In this document: positions 1-5,606 of the stretch, piece by piece
Numbering within the stretch: position 1 is the stretch's first letter
How the letters are laid out: every line of letters starts with the position of its first letter
Origin: an uncultured Alphaproteobacteria bacterium
GTDB lineage: Bacteria > Pseudomonadota > Alphaproteobacteria > GCA-2731375
NCBI GenBank assembly: GCA_913049615.1
Contig: CAJWZI010000113.1
Location: 1-6,064, forward strand
Direction: 5' to 3'
DNA length: 6,064 nt
The notes under the pieces: generated by a model
Seen by the model: the letters and a program-made list of their open reading frames with translations, nothing else
Databases searched by the model: none
What the model was told of the DNA's origin: nothing
Position numbers and translations under genes: made by a program

Positions 1-64
1 TTATTTATTAATGTTACATCGTCAAAAGCTAGCATTGGCCATTACACAAAGAAAATTCTGGTCA
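1..64. other. Left edge, no gene seen
   Basis: These AT-rich bases lie downstream of the stop codon of the flavin monooxygenase gene. On neither strand do I find a frame longer than a few codons or a convincing terminator hairpin. Confidence 0.5.
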
Positions 65-1207
65 TTATGATGAATGAGCTATTAAAGGCTGGCGAAATCC
101 CGCTTGCTCCAACAACGGCATGACCCGGTCGATCCACTGTCGGCATTCGGCCAAATAATCGACCCACGATATCAGCATGCCATCCACCCCAAGTTTGGTC
201 AGAAACGCAATGCCATCGACAATTTGCTCCGGCGTGCCAATCAGTGGATAGCCGCCAAAGCCGGCCTTGAAATGAAATTTGAATGCTTCCAACACATCGT
301 CGCTCAAGGTTGCTGACTGAGCACCAAAGATCCGGATCATATTATCAACCGCCGCCTCGTCGCCTTGCTCAATTACATAGTGATGTAAATAGTCCCGCGC
401 CTCCTTCTCAGTATCACGGCACACAACATAGACATGGATCCAGCATTGTGACGAACGCCCCAGGTCAGCCGCCATCCGCTTCAGATGAGCGATCTGGGCC
501 TTGTCGCTATCATCATCCTTTTGCCTTAGCATTGCGAAGTTCATATCCGCGTGACGTGCAGAGAAGGCATGCCCCATCTCAGAACTACCGGCATTCATGA
601 TAGGCGGGCGCGGCACTTGTAGGGGCTTCGGCTCACTCCACAGTCCCTTGCCTTGGAAATATTTGCCGTCGAAATCAAACTCACCGTCCTCGCTCCACAA
701 GCGCTTAACAAGAGTCAACCATTCGGCGGCGTAATCATATCGTTCCGAATGAGGCTCAAGTTTGACACCGAACATGTCGAACTCGTCCTGAAACCAGCCG
801 GCCACAAGGTTCAACGCAAAGCGCCCACCTGAAACATGATCGATGGTCGCTGCCATCTTGGCCGCTGCCACAGGGTGGACTACGGGCGCATGTACGGTTG
901 CGAATATGGTGCTGAAGCTAGTCACGGCGGCCACGGCAGCGGCCCAGGTCAGGGTCTCGAAGGTTCGATTGTTGAAGTTGCTCTTGCCGCCATAGCCTTT
1001 CCAACGGCCCACAGGTAACAGTGCTTCAATCCCAGCTTGATCGGCCATGCGGACCAGAGCCAAATTGTCCTCCCACGTCATAGCCCAGGCCTCAGGGACG
1101 TTAGTGACCGTCGAACCATGGGAGCAGTTGAAGGCCATAACCCCAAGCTTGACCTTGTTTGGGCTATGGACGAGCGGGTTGGTCATAATGTTAATTTCCG
1201 ATGGCAT
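65..1207 (-). CDS. LLM-class flavin-dependent monooxygenase, RutA-like
   Basis: Likely an FMNH2-dependent monooxygenase of the bacterial luciferase-like superfamily, a cytoplasmic TIM-barrel enzyme that uses reduced flavin from a partner reductase to insert oxygen into a small organic substrate. Numbering from the ATG at 1205-1207, visible family hallmarks are KLGVMAFNCSHG near residues 20-31, GRWKGYGGKS at about 67-76, the MAATIDHVSGGRFALNLVAGW block at about 118-138 (typical of RutA/SsuD-type proteins), SERYDYAAEW at about 154-163, and NAGSSEMGHAFSARHAD at about 205-221. The length of 380 residues is normal. The open frame extends to a GTG at 1262-1264, but that start has no Shine-Dalgarno sequence and adds residues unlike the family. 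The ATG at 1205-1207 and a second one at 1184-1186 (MTNPLVHSP...) are both plausible; neither has a strong ribosome site. The gene stands alone on this strand and diverges from the PhyH remnant. The family is secure; the substrate (pyrimidine, sulfonate, other) is unknown. Confidence 0.88.
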   Translation of the reverse strand: MPSEINIMTNPLVHSPNKVKLGVMAFNCSHGSTVTNVPEAWAMTWEDNLALVRMADQAGIEALLPVGRWKGYGGKSNFNNRTFETLTWAAAVAAVTSFSTIFATVHAPVVHPVAAAKMAATIDHVSGGRFALNLVAGWFQDEFDMFGVKLEPHSERYDYAAEWLTLVKRLWSEDGEFDFDGKYFQGKGLWSEPKPLQVPRPPIMNAGSSEMGHAFSARHADMNFAMLRQKDDDSDKAQIAHLKRMAADLGRSSQCWIHVYVVCRDTEKEARDYLHHYVIEQGDEAAVDNMIRIFGAQSATLSDDVLEAFKFHFKAGFGGYPLIGTPEQIVDGIAFLTKLGVDGMLISWVDYLAECRQWIDRVMPLLEQAGFRQPLIAHSS

Positions 1208-1284
1208 TACGTATGCGCGCCTTGTGATGGCCCATTGAGATTTCAAAATAGCACTAATAGCCACGAGAAGCTGGGGAGATCATC

Positions 1285-1407
1285 ATGGGCAAGCGCCTGT
1301 CAGATGTTCAGTTACAGCAATATGCACAGGATGGCTACGTCCGCCCCATTCCGGTGCTAACAGCCGACGAAGTGTCAGCAGACCGTGCCGATATCGAGGC
1401 CTTCTAG
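1285..1407 (+). pseudogene. Remnant of a phytanoyl-CoA dioxygenase (PhyH)-type gene, N-terminus only
   Basis: A 40-codon reading frame starts at ATG 1285 and ends at TAG 1405-1407. It is preceded by a good Shine-Dalgarno sequence, GGGGAG at 1273-1278, six bases before the ATG. The peptide contains LSDVQLQQYAQDGYVRPIPV followed by LTADEVSADRADIEAF. This matches the way PhyH-family Fe(II)/2-oxoglutarate dioxygenases begin: an LS/T-x-x-Q-x-x-x-Y-x-x-DGY(V/L) helix-strand, then VL(S/T)xxEV and a RxxLEAFE-like helix. Real PhyH proteins run to about 250-300 residues and carry an HxD...H iron site; none of that follows here. After TAG the same frame meets TGA at 1411 and TAA at 1429, and I could not recognise the continuation in another frame before the next gene at 1548. 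I infer a 5' stump left by deletion, possibly still translated. A genuine small protein is less likely. Family assignment rests on about 35 residues. Confidence 0.6.
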
Positions 1408-1474
1408 GTCTGAATGATAAATCGACGTTAAGGTATCCCTGGATCGGTTGTTTGCTGAAATCATCGCATAAAGT

Positions 1475-1503
1475 TTGTCAGCGCCGCACACAACGGGCAA
1501 TAT
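1475..1503 (+). promoter_or_regulatory. Possible sigma-70-like promoter for the MDR gene
   Basis: TTGTCA at 1475-1480 matches five of six bases of the -35 consensus. It is followed after 17 bases by CAATAT at 1498-1503, a weak -10 with three of six matches. A transcript starting near 1510 would have a leader of about 38 bases before the ATG at 1548. The poor -10 makes this tentative. The rest of 1408-1547 shows no other gene or clear structure. Confidence 0.25.
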
Positions 1504-1547
1504 TAACCTGCATTCATCTTTGATATTCCAAACACAGGATCCATTTC

Positions 1548-2672
1548 ATGCCTCTTCAGTTGCAATCCACCATTACGTCAGGAGGTAAGCTTAATATTGA
1601 GCTTGCCGATATGCCCATGCCAGAGCCCAAAGATAATGAAGTCGTGGTACGGATTGAGGCGACGCCGATTAATCCTTCTGACCTCGGGCTGCTGTTCGGA
1701 ATGGCGGATATGGCCACCGCTAAAGTATCTGGCACGGTTGAGCGCCCGGTAGTAACCGCAAATGTTCCCCAAGGCTTAATGAAAGCCATGGCCGGGCGCC
1801 TTGATCAGAACCTACCTGTAGGCAACGAAGGTGCTGGCGTGGTTGTCGCCACAGGCGAATCGGACGAGGCGCGAGCCCTGATGGACAAAACCGTAGCCGT
1901 CATAGGAGGCGCCATGTATGGCCAATTTCGCGCGGTGCGTACCAATCAATGTCTGGAATATCCTGGTGACGTAACTCCAGCGGAGGGTGCATCTTGGTTC
2001 GTCAATCCCATGACCGCCCAGGGCATGGTGGAGACCATGCGCATGGAGGAACATACGGCACTCGTACATACGGCGGCGGCCTCGAACTTGGGCCAAATGC
2101 TGAACAAGATCTGTCTAGCTGACGGGGTTAACCTGGTTAACATTGTGCGCAAGGACGAACATACAGCCCTATTGCGCGATCAGGGGGCCAAGCATGTGGT
2201 CAATTCATCGTCACCTGACTTTATGGACGAGCTGACCGACGCTTTGTCGGAAACAGGCGCCACCATAGCCTTTGATGCCATTGGCGGGGGTCACCTGGCC
2301 GGGCAAATCCTTAGCTGCATGGAAGCGGCGGTCAACCGAAATGCCACGGAATACAGCCGTTATGGTTCATCGGTTCATAAACAGGTCTACATCTATGGCG
2401 GCCTCGACCGCGGGCCGACAGAATTCAATCGAGGCTTCGGTATGATCTGGGGAGTTGGCGGTTGGCTGTTGACACCATTCCTGCAAAAGGCAGGCCGGGA
2501 CGTGCAGAACCGCCTACGCCAGCGGGTAGCGACCGAAATCAAGTCTACCTTCGCTTCCCTCTACACCAAGGAGGTCTCCCTGGCCGAAATGCTTACCCCC
2601 GAGGCCATGGCCGTTTATGGCAAGCAAGCCACGGGAGAAAAATATCTTATTAACCCCAACAAGGGGCTGTAA
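1548..2672 (+). CDS. Zinc-free medium-chain dehydrogenase/reductase (quinone-oxidoreductase-like)
   Basis: Probable NAD(P)H-dependent oxidoreductase of the medium-chain dehydrogenase/reductase superfamily, cytoplasmic. The N-terminal GroES-like half (about residues 1-150) shows VVVRIEATPINPSDL at 33-47 and GNEGAGVVVATG at 92-103, both classic for the quinone-reductase branch. The Rossmann half begins near residue 170 (TALVHTAAASNLGQML, 170-185). Its second strand ends in NIVRKDEH (198-205), where R201/K202 would suit the 2'-phosphate of NADPH, and FDAIGGG (242-248) is the usual later strand. The cysteine and histidine ligands of catalytic and structural zinc are absent, so zinc-free chemistry is expected. 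The 374-residue length is somewhat longer than the typical 320-340, with extra residues around 55-90 and in the C-terminal tail. The start is supported by AGGA at 1537-1540, eight bases (approximately) upstream of ATG. The gene stands between the PhyH remnant and the convergent IPNS-like gene. The substrate (quinone, enone or enoyl thioester) cannot be told. Confidence 0.88.
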   Translation: MPLQLQSTITSGGKLNIELADMPMPEPKDNEVVVRIEATPINPSDLGLLFGMADMATAKVSGTVERPVVTANVPQGLMKAMAGRLDQNLPVGNEGAGVVVATGESDEARALMDKTVAVIGGAMYGQFRAVRTNQCLEYPGDVTPAEGASWFVNPMTAQGMVETMRMEEHTALVHTAAASNLGQMLNKICLADGVNLVNIVRKDEHTALLRDQGAKHVVNSSSPDFMDELTDALSETGATIAFDAIGGGHLAGQILSCMEAAVNRNATEYSRYGSSVHKQVYIYGGLDRGPTEFNRGFGMIWGVGGWLLTPFLQKAGRDVQNRLRQRVATEIKSTFASLYTKEVSLAEMLTPEAMAVYGKQATGEKYLINPNKGL

Positions 2673-2697
2673 CTGGGCGCAACCATACACGAAATTA

Positions 2698-2711
2698 ATC
2701 CGATATCGGAT
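2698..2711. repeat. 14-bp perfect palindrome between convergent genes
   Basis: ATCCGATATCGGAT reads the same on both strands and sits in the 44-base gap between the stop codons of the MDR gene and the IPNS-like gene. It could be half of a weak bidirectional terminator, but it has no loop and no adjacent T-run, so it would not form a standard intrinsic terminator. A protein-binding site or chance is also possible. Confidence 0.35.
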
Positions 2712-2716
2712 CTAGG

Positions 2717-3706
2717 CTATTCCGCTGCCATCCCTTTTGCTTGGCGGAAATGGGCGTAGTTCTGTTTCGCAAACCAGGTCATATATTCCGTATAAGTGGT
2801 TGGCGGATAGCGCGGTGGATTGTCGGAGCCCTGGCAGGACGGCAGGCACTCCTGCACATAATCCGCATGGGCATCAAAGAAAAATGGAATGGCATAACGA
2901 TCCTTATTCGGGGCCGAGGCGATGGCACGGTGTGGCGTGGAGAGAAATCTATGATTGCTCCACCGCCGCAACATATCGCCCGTATTGACCAAAAAGGTGT
3001 TTGGTAGAACAGGAGCATTGATCCATGCGCCATCGTCGGGGCGCACTTGCAAACCCTCGACCTCGTTCTGGGCCAACAATGTCAGAAAGGATGAATCCGT
3101 ATGCGGAGCCAGACCAAATTGATTGTCCTCCGCTTCCGCGGGCGGATAGTGGGATAGGCGCAGGGTATACTGCGGTTCTTCAAAGGCTTTAGCGAAAAAG
3201 TCAGAAGGTAAATCCAGGGCCGCAGCATAAATCGGCAGCATGCTTTTTGCCAACGCTTCCATTGCGTCCATATAGGCAACCGTTGTTTCGCGGAATCCGT
3301 CCAGATTAGCTGGCCACTGATTCGCGCCGCGAAAGGGTTTGTTTTCGACAATATCTGAATGATCGGGCGGCAGGTCCCGCTTTAGGAAGAAAGCGGCCAC
3401 TAGGTTGGCTTTCCGCTCCCCTTCATAAACCTGGCTGGCGCGTGAAACCGACGTGCCAGGTCCCATATAACCAACGTTATGTTCATTGGCCTTCAGGGCC
3501 ATTTTTTCTTCTTCAGGCAAATCATGAAATCGGCCAGAGGCATCAAATGTGGCGTTGACCAGGTCCTGTGATACGCCATGATTCCGTATGAAGAAAAACC
3601 CCACATTTTCCGCCGCATACTGCAGTTCCGCAGCCACCGCTTCCAAAGCGCCTGCTTTGCCTGCTAAAAAATCTCCCAAATCGAGGATGGGGATTTCGCT
3701 TTGCAT
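2717..3706 (-). CDS. Isopenicillin N synthase-family Fe(II)/2OG-type oxygenase
   Basis: A non-heme iron oxygenase of the IPNS/plant-ACC-oxidase-like family, cytoplasmic, expected to use Fe(II), O2 and usually 2-oxoglutarate to hydroxylate, desaturate or cyclise a small molecule. Numbered from ATG 3704-3706 (329 residues), an N-terminal DIOX_N region opens with IPILDLGDF (5-13) and includes NVGFFFIRNHGVS (34-46). The jelly-roll core carries HTDSSFLTLL (202-211) with iron ligands H202 and D204, NTGDMLRRWSN (241-251), then TPHRAI with the third ligand H259. R270 in DRYAIPFFFD should bind the 2-oxoglutarate carboxylate. The usual RxS motif reads R-Y-A here. The start is fixed by AAAGGAG at about 3712-3718 on this strand, six to seven bases before ATG; the longer frame to a TTG at 3766 would overlap the neighbouring gene and lacks such a site. 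It diverges from the TauD-type gene. Bacterial members are poorly characterised, so no substrate is proposed and beta-lactam synthesis is not implied. Confidence 0.92.
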   Translation of the reverse strand: MQSEIPILDLGDFLAGKAGALEAVAAELQYAAENVGFFFIRNHGVSQDLVNATFDASGRFHDLPEEEKMALKANEHNVGYMGPGTSVSRASQVYEGERKANLVAAFFLKRDLPPDHSDIVENKPFRGANQWPANLDGFRETTVAYMDAMEALAKSMLPIYAAALDLPSDFFAKAFEEPQYTLRLSHYPPAEAEDNQFGLAPHTDSSFLTLLAQNEVEGLQVRPDDGAWINAPVLPNTFLVNTGDMLRRWSNHRFLSTPHRAIASAPNKDRYAIPFFFDAHADYVQECLPSCQGSDNPPRYPPTTYTEYMTWFAKQNYAHFRQAKGMAAE

Positions 3707-3710
3707 GATT

Positions 3711-3718
3711 GTCTCCTT
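3711..3718 (-). promoter_or_regulatory. Strong ribosome binding site that sets the IPNS-like start
   Basis: The minus strand reads CAAAGGAGACAATC directly before ATG 3704-3706. AAAGGAG is a near-perfect Shine-Dalgarno sequence at ideal spacing. This rules in favour of the 329-residue product over the 349-residue open frame that begins at a TTG. Confidence 0.85.
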
Positions 3719-3736
3719 TGCCTTCCCTGTGATGGC

Positions 3737-3766
3737 ATAGTAACTTTTCGCTATGCTTGAACTCAA
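3737..3766 (-). promoter_or_regulatory. Possible sigma-70-like promoter for the IPNS-like gene
   Basis: On the minus strand TTGAGT (3761-3766, four of six matches to -35) and TACTAT (3737-3742, four of six to -10) are separated by 18 bases. Transcription would start near 3730, giving a leader of about 24 bases that includes the strong ribosome site. The -35 box would lie inside the first codons of the divergent TauD-type gene. Both boxes are imperfect. Confidence 0.3.
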
Positions 3767-4613
3767 ACCTTTAGATAGCCCCTTTGGCCGAGCCGTTCAC
3801 GGGCTAGAAATTAGTGAGGGCGTCAACCGGGATACCTGCCGCGTGCTGCACGAGGCGCTTTATAGACACAGGGTTCTGGTGATCAAGGATCAAACCTGTG
3901 GCAAAATGCCTTATCTGAAATTCGGACGGCAATGGGGTGAGCCTATTCCGCATGTTATCGATACACATCGTATGCTCGGGTATCCCGAAATGCTGGAAAT
4001 CGGCAATGTCACCGCAAGGGCCAAGGACAAGCTGTTGAGAAACAGCGCCGCGTTCTGGCACACCGATCAGGCCTATGACGCCGATCCAGCCACGACCACA
4101 ATGTTATATGCCCGCAAGGTACCGGAATTGGGCGGGGAAACACTCGTCGTTGACATGAAGGCGGCCTATGATGACCTGGACGCGGCGACGAAGCAGAAAA
4201 TTGACGGGTTGAAGGCCAAGCACCTATACGGCGCGACGTCGGGGCGCGGTGGAGAAGAGCCCACGCGGGCCTTGAACAAAGCACAGGCCGCAGCAACTCC
4301 CCCAACACTTCATCCATTAGTTCGACCCCATACGGTCACCGGTCAAAAGGCCTTGTACGGCGTCGCCGGCACGGCCTATGGCATTGAGGGTATAGCGGCG
4401 GATGACGCGGACCGATTGATCTCGGATTTAAAAGCCCATTGCTTGCAAGACAAATTTATTTACGAGCACAAATATACTGTAGGCGATGTCGCTTTGTGGG
4501 ATACTCAGATGACCTTGCATTCTGCGAAACCAATAGACCTACCTAGCGGACCCGGCACAGAGCGGCTGCTATGGCGCATCAGCGTCCGGGGAAAACCGGC
4601 CGTCTATCAATAG
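3753..4613 (+). CDS. TauD/TfdA-family Fe(II)/2-oxoglutarate dioxygenase
   Basis: An alpha-ketoglutarate-dependent dioxygenase of the TauD/TfdA family, cytoplasmic, that couples 2-oxoglutarate decarboxylation to hydroxylation of a substrate, in known members often followed by C-S, C-O or C-N cleavage. The start shows the family opening (LELKPLDSPFGRAVHGLEIS, 2-21), then a helix-strand block LYRHRVLVIKDQ (36-47). The metal site is FWHTDQAYDADP (101-112) with H103 and D105, and the third ligand is H256 in WDTQMTLHSA (249-258). R275 (LLWRISVRG, 272-280), helped by R271, is expected to hold 2-oxoglutarate. The 286-residue length matches TauD (about 283). An in-frame TAA at 3741-3743 closes the frame just upstream, so ATG 3753 is the first possible start, though no clear Shine-Dalgarno sequence precedes it. 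The gene diverges from the IPNS-like gene across 46 bases and is followed after 33 bases by the glyoxalase-II-like gene. The substrate is unknown; taurine use cannot be assumed. Confidence 0.92.
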   Translation: MLELKPLDSPFGRAVHGLEISEGVNRDTCRVLHEALYRHRVLVIKDQTCGKMPYLKFGRQWGEPIPHVIDTHRMLGYPEMLEIGNVTARAKDKLLRNSAAFWHTDQAYDADPATTTMLYARKVPELGGETLVVDMKAAYDDLDAATKQKIDGLKAKHLYGATSGRGGEEPTRALNKAQAAATPPTLHPLVRPHTVTGQKALYGVAGTAYGIEGIAADDADRLISDLKAHCLQDKFIYEHKYTVGDVALWDTQMTLHSAKPIDLPSGPGTERLLWRISVRGKPAVYQ

Positions 4614-4646
4614 ATTTCACGCAAATTTCATCGACAGGGAATAAAA

Positions 4647-5438
4647 ATGATCATCGAGCAAATTTGGACCGGGAATTCCTATCGCAATTTTAACTATCTG
4701 ATTGTGTGTCCGGAAACCGGCGAAGCCATGGCTGTCGATCCTTTAGATCACGAAAAATGTCTCGGCCTGGCGAAATCAAAAGGCTGGACAATTACTCAAG
4801 TTCTAAATACCCACGAACATTTTGATCACACTGGCGGCAATGATGCAGTAATCTCAGAGACGGGAGCTAAACTGCTGGCTCATAAGAACGCAAAGGACAG
4901 CATTGCTGGCTTGGACCGGGGTTTGGGAGCTGGTGATGTGATAAAGGTAGGTAAATCAGTGGAGATCGAGGCACTGGATACGCCGGGCCACACAATGAGC
5001 CACGTCTGTTTGTTGACTCGGACAGATCAACCGGCCCTGGTCTGCGGTGATACTCTTTTCAACGCTGGCGCCGGAAATTGCCATAACGGCGGCCACCCAA
5101 ATGAACTCTATGATACCTTCGCCAACATACTAGCCAATCTGCCGGATGAAACTCTGATCTATCCTGGCCATGACTATATGGGCAATAATCTTGAGTTTAC
5201 TTTAGACCGGGAACCGGACAATACGCGGGCTAAAAGTCTTTTGGACGAAATCGACGCCCAGGACCCAAACAATGCCCTGGTATCGACCATGGCCTTGGAA
5301 AAGGATATTAATACCTTCCTTCGCCTGCGCAGCCCCAGTGTGATTGCTCAGTTGCGTGACAGCTTTCCCGAATTACCCGATACACCGGAACCTCGGGAAG
5401 TCTTCATAAAACTGCGGGAACTTCGAAACAGCTGGTGA
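4647..5438 (+). CDS. Metallo-beta-lactamase-fold hydrolase, glyoxalase II-like
   Basis: A dinuclear-metal hydrolase resembling hydroxyacylglutathione hydrolase, which hydrolyses thioesters such as S-lactoylglutathione; cytoplasmic, as no signal peptide is seen. All fold motifs are present: THEHFDHTGG at 55-64 (H56, H58, D60, H61), TPGHT with H115, CGDTLF with D135, and YPGHDY with H175. The C-terminal part (about 190-263) has the glyoxalase-II type helices, with NTRAK, STMALEKDINTFLR (213-226) and a conserved-looking tail. The length of 263 residues is about right for bacterial GloB. After the metal ligand D135, the loop that in classical GloB reads roughly GGCGRLFEG is here AGAGNCHNGGHP (140-151), so the natural thioester may differ. 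A persulfide dioxygenase (ETHE1 type) is the main alternative, but the C-terminal region argues against it. AGGGA at about 4636-4640 is a good ribosome site. It is probably co-transcribed with the preceding dioxygenase gene. Confidence 0.88.
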   Translation: MIIEQIWTGNSYRNFNYLIVCPETGEAMAVDPLDHEKCLGLAKSKGWTITQVLNTHEHFDHTGGNDAVISETGAKLLAHKNAKDSIAGLDRGLGAGDVIKVGKSVEIEALDTPGHTMSHVCLLTRTDQPALVCGDTLFNAGAGNCHNGGHPNELYDTFANILANLPDETLIYPGHDYMGNNLEFTLDREPDNTRAKSLLDEIDAQDPNNALVSTMALEKDINTFLRLRSPSVIAQLRDSFPELPDTPEPREVFIKLRELRNSW

Positions 5439-5606
5439 GCCCAAATTTTACGCTAGCATACAAATCCGTATCGACGGGATATTTACCCCGACTGTCGGGA
5501 GCGCGTTTTGTTCACCGAGCGGGTGCTAACGACCGAGCACGGATGTCCTGAAAATAGTTCAGTTTAGGGAAGCAGTCGGCCATTATCTCGCTGGCCTCCT
5601 AGGTGC
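5439..5606. other. Intergenic gap between convergent genes with three weak hairpins
   Basis: No gene is seen in these 168 bases. Short inverted repeats are present: CCCGA/TCGGG at 5487-5499 with a three-base loop, followed six bases later by TTTT at 5506-5509; CTGAA/TTCAG at 5548-5562 followed by TTT; and GGCCA/TGGCC at 5578-5596. The first two could help stop transcription from the left, the last from the right-hand gene. None has the strong stem plus immediate T-run of a standard intrinsic terminator. Confidence 0.4.
5487..5509 (+). terminator. Weak candidate terminator after the glyoxalase-II-like gene
   Basis: A five-pair GC-rich stem, CCCGA-CTG-TCGGG, lies about 50 bases after the TGA stop and is followed by AGCGCG and then four Ts. 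The gap between stem and T-run, and the short stem, make it a weak candidate. Confidence 0.25.

Noticed and set aside
836..1360. Plus-strand open frames opposite the flavin monooxygenase
   Set aside because: They lie antisense to a clearly conserved gene, and their translations are low-complexity and resemble no known family.
1421..1471. Sixteen open codons (IDVKVSLDRLFAEIIA then TAA) after the PhyH remnant, possibly its C-terminal scrap
   Set aside because: Too short to mean anything, not like a PhyH C-terminus that I recognise, and no start or ribosome site.
2654..2666. CCCC-AACAA-GGGG hairpin at the end of the MDR gene as a terminator
   Set aside because: Four base pairs only, inside the last codons, and no T-run on either side.
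3082..3351. Minus-strand open frame of about 89 residues inside the IPNS-like gene
   Set aside because: A frame-shifted shadow of the real gene; the translation has no domain features.
2717..3706. A beta-lactam biosynthesis gene (true isopenicillin N synthase)
   Set aside because: No ACV synthetase or other beta-lactam genes are present, and the family is wide; the fold alone does not imply that reaction.
3707..3766. N-terminal extension of the IPNS-like protein to a TTG at 3766
   Set aside because: It would overlap the TauD-type gene and lacks a ribosome site, while the ATG at 3704-3706 has a near-perfect Shine-Dalgarno sequence and fits the family N-terminus.
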